DNA from: Nostoc carneum NIES-2107
GTDB lineage: Bacteria > Cyanobacteriota > Cyanobacteriia > Cyanobacteriales > Nostocaceae
Assembly (NCBI GenBank): GCA_002368155.1
Contig: AP018180.1
Coordinates: 4,983,007 to 5,047,006, forward strand
Direction: 5' to 3'
DNA: 64,000 nucleotides
A model generated the notes under the pieces. The model was not told the origin of the DNA. It was given only the letters and a program-made list of their open reading frames with translations, and made no database searches. Of the stretch, positions 45,058-55,159 are shown piece after piece (position 1 is the first letter of the stretch; each line of letters begins with the position of its first letter). The position numbers and the translations under genes are program-made.

Positions 45058-45537
45058 TTAAAAATTCTGAGGTGGTAAAGGTTTGCCTTTACTATTAGGA
45101 ACATTGATGACTTTTAAAGCTTTAGCAATTGCGATCGCATCATTATCTAAACGCCTAGCTTTAGCATTACCAGGACAGCTAATATCTGTGGATTGCTGAC
45201 CACCTAAACTGACAGTAGTAGTCGTGCCAAAAGAAGTTGACTTGACGCACTTTGGGTTCACTGGTAAATCTGATAATGGTTCAGCAGCTTTTAAATCACG
45301 GAAAAATCGGTTCGTCAATTTCTCAGGAAGTTTACCTTTACCAGAACCATTTCCATCTACATAATTGGCTTCTCCATTGGGAGAAATGTAAATCCGGTAA
45401 CCAATGGTATTTGTCGAACCACTGTTGAGAATTACTCCCACATTATTCGGTACAAGTGCCATTAGAGGTTGAGATAAGCAAATCAAAAATGTTGCACCTG
45501 CCATTCCCAGCAAGCTTTGAGAAACCAGCTGTTTCAT
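45058..45537 (-). CDS. Exported hypothetical protein
   Basis: 159 residues from ATG 45537, preceded by AAGAGG at proper distance. Signal peptide (LLGMAGATFLICLSQPLMA) then a domain with IGYRIYISPNGEANYVDG, RFFRDLKAAEPLSDLP and two Cys (NPKCVKS, DISCPG) that may form a disulfide. The frame is open up to 45648, but those 37 residues precede the ribosome site and look non-coding. I know of similar secreted cyanobacterial proteins but no function. Confidence 0.65.
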   Translation of the reverse strand: MKQLVSQSLLGMAGATFLICLSQPLMALVPNNVGVILNSGSTNTIGYRIYISPNGEANYVDGNGSGKGKLPEKLTNRFFRDLKAAEPLSDLPVNPKCVKSTSFGTTTTVSLGGQQSTDISCPGNAKARRLDNDAIAIAKALKVINVPNSKGKPLPPQNF

Positions 45538-45780
45538 ATTACTAACCTCTTGAAAAACACTTAATAAATCTATCGAGCTAGACTTATTATTCAGAAGAAT
45601 AACTGAGGCGTATGTCAAAGATATGGAGTAAATATGTCTGCTTGACAAATAAGTTGGTGGTGTCGTGATACTTGTAAAATGCGATCGCCTGTGTAAGTTA
45701 ACTAGACATCTCGCGTAGGGAATTATATACTTGCTACCCTTAGGGATGCTTGCTTAACAATTACGACTAGAAAATACAAA

Positions 45781-48228
45781 ATGTCATATACAGGCTACTT
45801 ACGCTCAATTAAAAATGAACTTCAGCGAACTGGTAGAACTCAAAAAAGCCTACGCGTTAAAACCATTATGGAACAGTTGGGCTACCAGCGTCGCAGTCAA
45901 GCTTTTGTAGATAATTTTAATCATGCGCTAGCTGAATTGGGACTTTCCACAGATCCCCTATTTGATTTGTATATTCCCTTAGATACTAAACTGGCTATTT
46001 CTCTTAAAGATGTCACTCCTGATGTGCAAATTGCTGATATGCAACCAATTTTTAGTAAATTGAGTGCAGCATTTCCAGTTAAGCATGACTTTTTCTATTA
46101 CTTATTTGATTTCGGTTCTGAGCAAGAATATGAAAGGTTTCAAGCCTGTTTAGACTCAAATCAACCAGTGGGAATTTTTCTTATTCCCCAAGTAGAAGAT
46201 TTCTTCTCTGATATTGTGACTAAAATATTAAATTATGAATTGATTAGGAAATATCAATATAGAGGTAATAATAGTATCCCGACATCATCGAATCAAAAAT
46301 TTAACACAAATATTACTACTGATGACGATGATGACGATGATGATTATTCGCTATCTGGTGCTAATATTTATCACTTTTATTTTTCTACCATGACTAGTGT
46401 CATTCTCGGCACTACTGGCTTAGATTTACTAGATTGCGAAAAATTTGATGAGCAATTTGAACAGATATCAGTCTACGCCAATAAATATAATTCTGAACAA
46501 TTATTTATAGTATTTCATTGCCCACCTGTATCAGAAATTCAAGCACAGCAACAAGAAGATGCTTTAGGCTATTTAGTGGATAGGGTAGCTAGTAAAATTC
46601 CTTTTACCTTTACTCTGCGATGCAAATATCCCAACGAAGCTGCTATTCAGCATAAAGAAGAAATTTATGCTCATTTCCGTCTTTTGTTAGAACTTCCGCG
46701 TTATGAGATGGAAGAAGATGAAGTTTCTTTATTAAATTACTTTCTAGAATTACAAAAAGCGCAAATCTTAGCTGATTCTCAGCTATTAATCGGTATGAAA
46801 GCCGAACATTTTTATAGTTTGAAGTGGCGAGAGGAAAGTACAGAATATATTTATCTCAAATATTTTGCGATTAAAACCTTAGAAGCTTTAGGCTATGATT
46901 TGTCTAAAATTCGCTGTGAAGTAGAACTAAGTTCTAAAGACCAGGAAAACAGCGATGATGAAGATAGCTATGAGTATGAAGAATATCATAGTGAAATCAT
47001 CCCTGTATATGTAGATAATCAGGTAATTGTGGAAATCGAAACTCTGAAGTATCAAGAATTTCAGGATAATAATCTCTTCTTAGATTCACTCAGAAGAATT
47101 TTGCAAAAATCCAAAGTCTGGCCGAATAAACTACATACTGTGTGGTTAGTATTTCCTGGTTTTGAAATTGCGCGTAACTCTTACCAAATTAAAAAGATTA
47201 AAGAAGTTCTCGAATATAAACTAGCTGGTTATTATGATGATACTTTTAAAATTGTGGTTATGGCACCAGATTATGAAAATCATCAATTAGTTCCAGTATC
47301 TTTTGATGTGCTTGCATATCCAGCTTTGGAATATGCAGCTAAAAAACCCAGTTTAATCCAGACTTATCCTTTAACTCAACGCCTCCCAGAAACCAAGCTT
47401 GATTTTAGCCAAGTTAAAGGTTTGAAGGAAGAAAAGGAAAAATTAACCAAACTTTTGAGGCTACAATCTAAAGGATATAAAGATGCGATTAGCGGGATTC
47501 TCTTCTATGGATTACCTGGTTGTGGTAAAACTCTTTTAGCCAATGCATTCGCTAATGAATCTGGCAGATATTTCTTTAAATTTTCCCCTGCTGATATTAT
47601 CAGTGTATGGATAGGTCAAAGTCAGAAAAATATCCGCGATATCTTTGCTCAAGCTAAAAAGAAATCTCCTTCGGTTTTATTTATTGATGAGTTAGATAGT
47701 ATTGGCTTTAACCGTAATGAAGATAACGCCCATACAGACCAAAAAGCTACAATTAATCAATTATTGATAGAATTAAATAACCTGCGAAATAGCAATGTAA
47801 TTGTGATCGGCGCAACCAATTATTTAAGTGGTATAGATAGCGCCTTAAAGCGTTCTGGTAGATTAGATTGGAAAATTCCTATTTTTCCCCCTGATCAAAG
47901 GGAAAGGATAGAGTTATTTCAACATTATCTAGCAAAAATTGATTTTAATCAGATAATTAATTTTGAAATGCTAGCCGAAAAGAGCACCAGATTTACCTCA
48001 TCTGATATCGAATTGGTGTGTAGAGAAGTGAGAAACGCAGTTTTACTAGAAGAAATCAGCGCATCTCTAACAACTGCTGATATCATCACTTACATTCATA
48101 ATTTACAAGAAGGTGGTTTAACTCTCAATGAAGAACAGGTAAAAGAATTTTTGGATGAATGTAAAAGATTGAGCGTCAAAAATCCCAAACTAGAAACGCT
48201 AAAGTTGGAATGGGGATTAACTGAATAA
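45781..48228 (+). CDS. AAA+ ATPase with unrecognised N-terminal region
   Basis: 815 residues. The C-terminal third is a classical AAA module of the FtsH/Cdc48 type: Walker A GLPGCGKT (about 577-584), Walker B VLFIDELDS (632-640), sensor-1 IVIGATN, Arg-finger region LKRSGRLDWKI and a small lid domain to about 770. The first ~530 residues are unknown: residues 1-75 look like a small helical DNA-binding-type module (TGRTQKSLRVKTIMEQLGYQ), residues 180-189 are an acidic run of Asp, and around 370-425 comes EALGYDLSKIRCEVEL ... YVDNQVIVEIETLKYQ, which resembles a restriction-endonuclease-like fold but with Glu where the catalytic Lys would be. No protease or partner gene adjoins it. It faces the giant kinase at 48571-53967. 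Confidence 0.8.
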   Translation: MSYTGYLRSIKNELQRTGRTQKSLRVKTIMEQLGYQRRSQAFVDNFNHALAELGLSTDPLFDLYIPLDTKLAISLKDVTPDVQIADMQPIFSKLSAAFPVKHDFFYYLFDFGSEQEYERFQACLDSNQPVGIFLIPQVEDFFSDIVTKILNYELIRKYQYRGNNSIPTSSNQKFNTNITTDDDDDDDDYSLSGANIYHFYFSTMTSVILGTTGLDLLDCEKFDEQFEQISVYANKYNSEQLFIVFHCPPVSEIQAQQQEDALGYLVDRVASKIPFTFTLRCKYPNEAAIQHKEEIYAHFRLLLELPRYEMEEDEVSLLNYFLELQKAQILADSQLLIGMKAEHFYSLKWREESTEYIYLKYFAIKTLEALGYDLSKIRCEVELSSKDQENSDDEDSYEYEEYHSEIIPVYVDNQVIVEIETLKYQEFQDNNLFLDSLRRILQKSKVWPNKLHTVWLVFPGFEIARNSYQIKKIKEVLEYKLAGYYDDTFKIVVMAPDYENHQLVPVSFDVLAYPALEYAAKKPSLIQTYPLTQRLPETKLDFSQVKGLKEEKEKLTKLLRLQSKGYKDAISGILFYGLPGCGKTLLANAFANESGRYFFKFSPADIISVWIGQSQKNIRDIFAQAKKKSPSVLFIDELDSIGFNRNEDNAHTDQKATINQLLIELNNLRNSNVIVIGATNYLSGIDSALKRSGRLDWKIPIFPPDQRERIELFQHYLAKIDFNQIINFEMLAEKSTRFTSSDIELVCREVRNAVLLEEISASLTTADIITYIHNLQEGGLTLNEEQVKEFLDECKRLSVKNPKLETLKLEWGLTE

Positions 48229-48230
48229 AA

Positions 48231-48262
48231 GTAGGGTGTGTTGTCGCGCAGCGCAACGCACC
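48231..48262. repeat. Palindromic repeat GTAGGGTGTGTTGTCGC ... GCGCAACGCACC
   Basis: Exact copy of the left half of the compound palindrome at 44849-44880, two bases after the AAA+ stop codon. Could act as a weak 3' end structure. Confidence 0.75.
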
Positions 48263-48348
48263 ATTCAATTATCAACAGTATTGCAATATTGGGTATTTAA
48301 TTTTTATAATTACCAATTACCAACCTATGCCAAAGTATATTATATGAA

Positions 48349-48548
48349 AATACAGTTCATATAAGATTATTAGTGATTGATTTGTCACTTGTGGAAAAAG
48401 CTAGCTCAATTGGGGGATTCTCCCCCAAACCCCCGATTGGGTGACGGTTGCGTCCCCCAAACCCCCTCCAAAAGGATTGTTGAGTTTTTTGTTGAGTAAC
48501 TAGTTTTTTAGCTTCGTTGTCAATTAATTTTCTTAACTGAACTGTATT
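48349..48548. repeat. G/C-run dispersed repeat, copy 2, with terminal inverted repeats
   Basis: 200 bp framed by AATACAGTTCA (48349-48359) and TGAACTGTATT (48538-48548). The central 66 bp equal those at about 9093-9158. On the minus strand it has four runs of five G (GGGGGTTTGGGGG twice, 19 nt apart). It ends 23 bp past the stop of the giant kinase gene. MITE-like by structure; no target duplication is clear. Confidence 0.87.
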
Positions 48549-48570
48549 GGATTATAAGATTACTTGATTG

Positions 48571-51500
48571 CTAATTCCTATCAATAGGAATCTGAATAAT
48601 AAACTCTGCACCTTTACCAGGGGAAGAAACGCATTCAAAAGTACCATTGTGGACTTTGGTAACTATTTGATGACTAATAGATAACCCTAAACCAGTACCT
48701 TTACCTTCTGGCTTAGTGCTAAAAAAGGCTTGAAATATTTTTTCCTTGACTGACTCTGGAATTCCCATCCCATTATCAGCAATCGAAATTTTTACTTGTT
48801 GATCGCTGACTGTGGTAGAAATTGTAATGACATTGGGATGCTGTTCTATAAAAGCATAATTCTTGCCTTCATTAGACTCTTCTAAAGCATCAATAGCATT
48901 AGCTAGCAAATTCATAAATACCTGATTTAATTGCCCAGGATAACAAGCAATCAGGGGTAAATCAGCATAATTCTTAACTACTTGAATTGCAGGACGATAG
49001 GGATAAGCCTTTAAACGATGGGATAAAATCATCAGCGTGGTTTCAATACCCTCATGAATATTTACCGCCTTTTTATCTAAACCATCTTTGCGTGAGAAAT
49101 TGCGTAGAGATTGCATAATATCTCTAATTCGATGGGTTCCCTCTTTCATGGAGGAAATCATATTCGGCAAGTCTTCTAATAGGAAATCCAAATCTATTGC
49201 TTCTATTTCATCTATTATTTCTGCTGGAGGATGAGGTAGATGCTGTTGATAAAGATGTAGTAAATTAATTAAGTCTTCGATATAGCGTTTGGCATGAGTT
49301 AGGTTAGTAAAAATAAAACTAACCGGATTATTTACCTCATGGGCGACTCCCGCTACTAACTGCCCTAAAGATGAAATTTTTTCTGTATGTACAAGTTGAG
49401 TTTGAGTTTGTTGGAGTTGTAATAATGCTGCTGCTAAGTCTTGAGATTTTTCTTGTTCTTTGGCATATAGACGGGCATTTTTCAGCGCGATCGCAGCTTG
49501 AGAAGACAGTATTTTCAACAGTTCTAGCCGTTCGGGTGTAAATGCACCAGTAATTAAATTATTCTCTAGGTAAAATATACCGATAAACTTGGATTGATAA
49601 AAAATAGGTACACATAATATGGATTTACATTCATGATTTTGAATATAAATATCTTTATTAGAAACTGGATCGAGTTTAGCATCTCTAATTACCAAAGGTT
49701 GCTGAGTTCTCGCTACATAATTGATCAGCTTTTTGGGTACAAGTTCGCTTTCTTCTACAGGAGTTGATAGCAAAGTAACTTGCGAATCAATCATACTGCT
49801 ATCAATCGCTTCAATAATTAATTGCTCATCTTTAACTAAAATTAAGCAACCTTTTTGAGCCCCAGCATTTTCTAAAATGATATGTAGTAGCGTGCGCGGT
49901 AAACTTTCTAAGGAGATTTCATTATTAATCGCCTCACTCGCTTTGACTACTGTGACGATATCCAAGCTGATACCACTACTGGTTGTTGAGTGCGAACTGA
50001 GAGATGCATCTAATTTGAATGTTCTAGAAATGCTACCAGTAGAAGCAATCGCATGATTGCTGCGAAGAATTAAATCGGGGTATCGTTTCTCTAGATGTTT
50101 GACTTTGCCAGTACTACCCCAACGGTGGTAACCATAATAAGCTTCTGTGATGTAAACTTGGGCAATTTTTTTCTTACCCATTGATATATACATTTCAGCA
50201 GCGAGTTCATTTGCTAGTGCTTCTTCGTGAATGTAACCATGTTCAGCAGCACCAGCAATGGCGCGATCATAATATTCCATCGCTTCTAAATATTCACCCA
50301 ATGCGCGATGGTACTCGGCTTTAACTAAGCAATACTTGTGCTTGTGGTTCATGGGTGCATGATTTGCCCATGTTTTCAGCTTTTCTTGGTTAGCAACTAC
50401 CCGCAACCACAAGGGTTCTTTTTCTGGGCTGGGGGTATGGGCTAACATGGCAAGCTGGGTGAGAGAATCATGAAAGTGGAAAACTGGCACCATAAACGAA
50501 CCAGTTACCCCATCTAAATATTCCTTTGCTAAATCTGCGGCTACTGCGGCTTGTTGATATTCACCAAATAGATAACAGAGAATTAATTTGTTGACGTATA
50601 AAGTACCAATGGCATAGCGATCGTTAGCTTGCAAATGTAGAGGTAGCATAATTTCTTCGTCATATGCTACACCTACCAACTTCCCAGAGAAGGGAACATC
50701 ACTGATCAGATGTAATAGAGATTGGCGAAATACTTTGAGATAATTATGGGCTACTTCCTGCTTGATTTGCTCTAAAACTTGACTGTAAATTGCCATCTCT
50801 GGTTCTAAGGTTTGCAGTTCCTTGCCTAGGAAGTAGGAAAGGCTGCAATAATTGTAGGCACAGTAAGCGGAGTATTCTAAATCCCCTGTTTCTAAACCAT
50901 TATGATGTGCATCTAGTAATGGTAGTAGCGACTCGCGAATATGATGCTTCCACGGCTTCACAAACGGGTAAATCATATTGAAAGTACTAGTTTGCAGTGC
51001 TTTACCCTGGATATTTGATAGCAAACCCAATGCTAATTTCCCAGCGCGATCGCCTGCATCAATATCCCCAATGACTCCACAGAGAATTACGCCATACCAA
51101 GCGTAGGCGAGAGTGGAGACTGGCGCGTTGCCATATTGTACCGATAGTCTTACCTGCTTAAAGACAATTAAGGGTAGCAGCATCGGTACTGCTTGATATA
51201 CAGCCGCCGTTACTGTGGCGATAATCCGCATCACTGCTAAGATTTGCGGATCTGTCATTGCTGGTAGATCGATTAAATCCTCAAAACTTCTGCCTGTTAA
51301 TATCAGTTGCGTGGCTTGCAAACTTTCGCTGATATCTGCTTCGCTAGGCGCATCAGGGAATCTCACACCCAAAAGTTCTAAGACAGTTAAAGCCGTTTTG
51401 ATCGCTTCCGGTTGTCTATTTTGGGCAACATAACCCTGAATCTTTACCTCATAAATTTTCACTTTATCAAGTAGCGTGCGGGCATTTTGCAATACTTGAC

Positions 51501-53967
51501 TAGCTAAATTCTCCATCAACTGATAATCACCACCGAGATATGCTGCTTCTGCGGCTTCCACCATCAAGGCTAAAGTCAAGTCATATTCACTGAACCAGCT
51601 ATCAGCTGCTAAAAGTTTGATACCAGTATTTAAATAGGCGATCGCCACTAAGTAAGCGGTTGCGGCTTTGGCTTTTTTCCCCGCCAACAAATTTAATTCT
51701 GCCAAATGTTGCTTTTGGGATGGCTTACTGATTAAGCTAGCACCCACATTTAGTTGATTAATAATATCAAAAATGTTTTCCTCTAATTGCTCAGCAGGTG
51801 TATTTTGCAACAACTGCTGCCCAATTTTTAAATGCGTAACTTTTCTTTGATGGTTGGGAATGAGAGAATAGGCAGCTTGTTGGACGCGATCGTGCAAAAA
51901 TTTATAGCTAATATGAGAGTCATCAAAATCTAAAACTGCTAACTCTTCGGTAGCAAAGAGTAAAGGTATGCGATATTCATTGTTCAAAGGTAAAATCAGA
52001 CCTAATTGCAAAGCAGGTTGCAAAGCTTCTGCTAGTCTTTGCAAATTATTGGCGCTAATAGTTGCTAATGCATCTAAACTGAAACGGTTGCCAATACAAG
52101 CTGCTAACTGTAGGGCTGTTTGTGTAGCTTCTGGTAGCTTTTGAATGTTTCTCGCAACTAACTCGACAACATCTTTATCTACCAGATTCTTTGTTTGAAT
52201 TTGCTGTATATCCCAACACCAAATTCCTTGATTAAAATCGAAATACAGGATATTTTCTTGATATAGCGCTTTGATTAATTGGGTTAAAAAGAAAGGATTA
52301 CCCTGGGTTTTATTAAATAAAATTTTCGCTAATTCTAAGATTCTTTCAGAATCCCCTAAAGTATCCATCAGCAATTGATAGACATAAGGCAATTCTAATG
52401 GGCGTAACACAATACTATTAATAACCGTATCAGCTTGGGCAATTTCCTCTAAAGTTTTGATTAATGGATGGCTGGGGCCGACTTCGTTATCTCGATATGC
52501 CCCAATTAACAGCAAATAATGACTATCTGGATTAGTCATTAACACTTGAATTAATTTTAAAGAAGCAGAATCAGCCCATTGTAAATCATCCAGAAATAAT
52601 ACTAAAGGGTGGGATTGTTGAGCAAAAACTTGAATAAAAGACTGAAATAGACGATGAAAGCGATTTAAACTTTCGGCTGCACCTAATTGTGGAACTTCCG
52701 GTTGTTTACCAATAATTAATTCTACTTCCGGAATTACATCAATAATTACTTGCCCATTGCTACCCAGTGCTTGCAGGAGTTTCTCTTTCCAAGCTGTTAA
52801 CCTGTCACTATTTTCGGTTAATAATTGCTGGATTAAAGATTGAAAAGCCTGGATCACAGAAACGTAGGGGATATTGCGTTTAAATTGATCAAATTTCCCA
52901 TCAATAAAATAACCCCTCTGTCTGACAATCGGTTTATGTACCTCATTCACCAGCGATGATTTCCCAATCCCAGAGTAGCCAGAAACCAACATGATTTCGC
53001 TTTTACCTTGGCTAATACGCTCAAATGCTTGCAGCAAGGCGATCGCTTCCGATTCTCTGCCATATAATTGTTGCGGGATGAGTAATTGAGAAGTGCGATC
53101 GCGTTGTCCGGGAGTAAAATTAGGAATATTCCCTGTAGTTTCTAATTGCTCAAGGCATAATTCTAAATCAGCTAATAGACCCAATGCACTTTGATAGCGG
53201 TCTTCAGCATTTTTCGCGATCAGTTTCATCACAATCGCGGCTATAGTTCTCGAAATTTCTGGTTTTAACTGTGTAATTGGTGTAACTGGCTTGGCAATAT
53301 GAGAGTGAAACATCTCCAGTAAATCGTCAGTTACAAAAGGCAATTGACCAGTTAACATTTCATAAAATGTAATCCCCAAAGAATAAAAATCACTGCGATA
53401 ATCGACCGCGCGATTCATTCTCCCAGTTTGTTCGGGAGACATATAAGCAACTGTCCCTTCTAATTGATGAGAATTTGTCAGTTGCGGTGTTTCTTTATCT
53501 AAATGTGACGCAATACTAAAGTCTGTAATTTTAACAATCCCGGTCTGCGGATTAACAATAATATTTGCAGGTTTAATATCTTTATGAATAATGCGATTCT
53601 GATGTAGCGATAACAATGCTTTAGCTAATTGCACAGCAATCTTTAAAAAATTAGCTTCACTAAGCTGCTGCAAAGAGAGAAACTGTTTGAGACTGATACC
53701 ACCAAAGTCTTCTGCTACTAACACCAGGCGATTTTGATAGCTTTCTAGGCTATAAACTTTAACAATACCCTCGCAGTTAAGATTTTCTGTAGTTTTATAT
53801 TCGTGCTTGAAGCGAGTAATTTGCTCAAAAGAGGGATATTCAGCCTTGAGAACTTTCAGAACTACACGCTGCTGGTTTTTTTGCGACCTAGCTCGGTAAA
53901 CAGTTGTGTTAATTCCTTCAGATATAATTTCTAGTATGTCATAACCTGGTATTATCGAGGCTAACAC
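48571..53967 (-). CDS. Trifunctional Ser/Thr kinase - AAA ATPase - GAF - histidine kinase
   Basis: About 1798 residues from GTG 53967, chosen because AAAGGAG lies just upstream; the frame runs on to 54051 without support. Order: Ser/Thr kinase domain (1-270; ATP Lys in VVLKVLK, catalytic HKDIKPAN near 130, DFS in place of DFG near 150); AAA_16 ATPase (about 305-600; Walker A SGYSGIGKSS, LFLDDLQWAD); helical TPR-like middle (about 700-1240); GAF domain (about 1290-1450); histidine kinase (H-box VAGVAHEVNNP, N-box FMNLLANAIDAL, G1 SIADNGMGI, G2 GTGLGLSISHQI). This is the known cyanobacterial multi-domain sensor kinase type. No regulator lies next to it. Signal unknown. Confidence 0.93.
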   Translation of the reverse strand: MLASIIPGYDILEIISEGINTTVYRARSQKNQQRVVLKVLKAEYPSFEQITRFKHEYKTTENLNCEGIVKVYSLESYQNRLVLVAEDFGGISLKQFLSLQQLSEANFLKIAVQLAKALLSLHQNRIIHKDIKPANIIVNPQTGIVKITDFSIASHLDKETPQLTNSHQLEGTVAYMSPEQTGRMNRAVDYRSDFYSLGITFYEMLTGQLPFVTDDLLEMFHSHIAKPVTPITQLKPEISRTIAAIVMKLIAKNAEDRYQSALGLLADLELCLEQLETTGNIPNFTPGQRDRTSQLLIPQQLYGRESEAIALLQAFERISQGKSEIMLVSGYSGIGKSSLVNEVHKPIVRQRGYFIDGKFDQFKRNIPYVSVIQAFQSLIQQLLTENSDRLTAWKEKLLQALGSNGQVIIDVIPEVELIIGKQPEVPQLGAAESLNRFHRLFQSFIQVFAQQSHPLVLFLDDLQWADSASLKLIQVLMTNPDSHYLLLIGAYRDNEVGPSHPLIKTLEEIAQADTVINSIVLRPLELPYVYQLLMDTLGDSERILELAKILFNKTQGNPFFLTQLIKALYQENILYFDFNQGIWCWDIQQIQTKNLVDKDVVELVARNIQKLPEATQTALQLAACIGNRFSLDALATISANNLQRLAEALQPALQLGLILPLNNEYRIPLLFATEELAVLDFDDSHISYKFLHDRVQQAAYSLIPNHQRKVTHLKIGQQLLQNTPAEQLEENIFDIINQLNVGASLISKPSQKQHLAELNLLAGKKAKAATAYLVAIAYLNTGIKLLAADSWFSEYDLTLALMVEAAEAAYLGGDYQLMENLASQVLQNARTLLDKVKIYEVKIQGYVAQNRQPEAIKTALTVLELLGVRFPDAPSEADISESLQATQLILTGRSFEDLIDLPAMTDPQILAVMRIIATVTAAVYQAVPMLLPLIVFKQVRLSVQYGNAPVSTLAYAWYGVILCGVIGDIDAGDRAGKLALGLLSNIQGKALQTSTFNMIYPFVKPWKHHIRESLLPLLDAHHNGLETGDLEYSAYCAYNYCSLSYFLGKELQTLEPEMAIYSQVLEQIKQEVAHNYLKVFRQSLLHLISDVPFSGKLVGVAYDEEIMLPLHLQANDRYAIGTLYVNKLILCYLFGEYQQAAVAADLAKEYLDGVTGSFMVPVFHFHDSLTQLAMLAHTPSPEKEPLWLRVVANQEKLKTWANHAPMNHKHKYCLVKAEYHRALGEYLEAMEYYDRAIAGAAEHGYIHEEALANELAAEMYISMGKKKIAQVYITEAYYGYHRWGSTGKVKHLEKRYPDLILRSNHAIASTGSISRTFKLDASLSSHSTTSSGISLDIVTVVKASEAINNEISLESLPRTLLHIILENAGAQKGCLILVKDEQLIIEAIDSSMIDSQVTLLSTPVEESELVPKKLINYVARTQQPLVIRDAKLDPVSNKDIYIQNHECKSILCVPIFYQSKFIGIFYLENNLITGAFTPERLELLKILSSQAAIALKNARLYAKEQEKSQDLAAALLQLQQTQTQLVHTEKISSLGQLVAGVAHEVNNPVSFIFTNLTHAKRYIEDLINLLHLYQQHLPHPPAEIIDEIEAIDLDFLLEDLPNMISSMKEGTHRIRDIMQSLRNFSRKDGLDKKAVNIHEGIETTLMILSHRLKAYPYRPAIQVVKNYADLPLIACYPGQLNQVFMNLLANAIDALEESNEGKNYAFIEQHPNVITISTTVSDQQVKISIADNGMGIPESVKEKIFQAFFSTKPEGKGTGLGLSISHQIVTKVHNGTFECVSSPGKGAEFIIQIPIDRN

Positions 53968-54168
53968 TATCGTTTCTCCTTTCCCTAGAGTTGGGCGCTC
54001 ACTTCCTATAATTCCCAACTGGAAAGGCAGAATATAATAATTTACATACATTTACGCAAGCAATAATTGACCTTTTTCATCGGGTATTATTACTCAGCGT
54101 TTTTAAGCGTTTACTAGCAGCAAACTATTCATCTATCAGACTTTTCATATTTCTGGCTGTACGGTTAA

Positions 54169-54519
54169 TTAACTTAAATTTACAACCTCTGGCGGTAAAT
54201 TAAATAAACCATCTTCTCCAGATTCAAAATCAATCACCTGAAACACTGCATCGATATTTAACTTTCCATAGATATGAGGAAATAACTCACCTATTTCTGC
54301 TTCCTCATAACGTACTTCAGCTTTCACTTTATCAGCATCAATAAACAGTATTACCAATCCCTGTTGATGCTTGAAAAATCTATTTGCAACTTTGACTATT
54401 TGGTTAGCTTCTGAACAGTGAATAAAACCCTCAGTATCCAGAGAATCAGCGCGATAACTTCCGAGTATTTTCGCCTCTTCCCATTGTCCAATTTGCGTAA
54501 TATGGAGAATAGTTTTCAT
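54169..54519 (-). CDS. DUF952 family protein
   Basis: 116 residues of the DUF952 family (ADP-ribosyltransferase-like fold by comparison with known members): MKTILHITQIGQWEEAKILG, YRADSLDTEGFIHCSEANQI, GELFPHIYGKLNIDAV. The GFIHCS motif is the family mark. Overlaps the upstream KGK gene by 4 bp (ATGA), so the two are translated together. Reaction unknown. Confidence 0.9.
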   Translation of the reverse strand: MKTILHITQIGQWEEAKILGSYRADSLDTEGFIHCSEANQIVKVANRFFKHQQGLVILFIDADKVKAEVRYEEAEIGELFPHIYGKLNIDAVFQVIDFESGEDGLFNLPPEVVNLS

Positions 54520-54965
54520 GTTGCTTGCATCATCTTGCGAATATCATCTAAAGGGGATTCTGCTTCAAGAGCTTCATTAGGATAAAATTCTAAAAATATA
54601 TTAATCTTGAAGTTTCCACTTTCTCTATGTTTGTTTGGAGATATAATCTGTGACGATACCTTTATCCTAAGTTTCCCTGCTTGCCAGCCTGTAGATCCAA
54701 CTCTCAAAACTTGACAGTTTACACCTTCTATGGAAGATTGCCATACAATATCTTCTGCTAGAAAATTTACTTCATTTATAGCCAAATTATTAAGAACACC
54801 TGAAACAGAAAAATCATTATGATGTTCACTTAGTCTAGTACGGAACTTCTGGTTAAAACTTTCATGTATTAATTCTTTAAATCTACTCACTATATAAGTA
54901 TCTTTATTAAACAACAAAACATCAGCATCAAAGTCCAATATTTGGCATATATTGTTCATTTTCAT
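54516..54965 (-). CDS. KGK domain-like protein
   Basis: 149 residues. The order of segments (N-terminal DFDADVLLFNKDTYIVSRFKE, then a weakly conserved middle, then GWQAGKLRIKV and an acidic C-terminus PLDDIRKMM) is that of cyanobacterial KGK-family proteins, many of which end in SPLDDIR. The family has no known function. Stop overlaps the DUF952 start. Confidence 0.72.
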   Translation of the reverse strand: MKMNNICQILDFDADVLLFNKDTYIVSRFKELIHESFNQKFRTRLSEHHNDFSVSGVLNNLAINEVNFLAEDIVWQSSIEGVNCQVLRVGSTGWQAGKLRIKVSSQIISPNKHRESGNFKINIFLEFYPNEALEAESPLDDIRKMMQAT

Positions 54966-55159
54966 TTTATTAGTGCAATCAAAATCAGGATTTATATGAT
55001 GAAATTCCAGCTAACACACTATTTTAATACACTATTTTTTACAATGTTTAGGTAACAATACTGATATTAAAGCGATAAAATATCAATAATGAAAAAATTA
55101 CTTATAATTTCAAGCATAGACATAACTTCATTCTTTGCACCTTTGCGTGAGAAATCATC

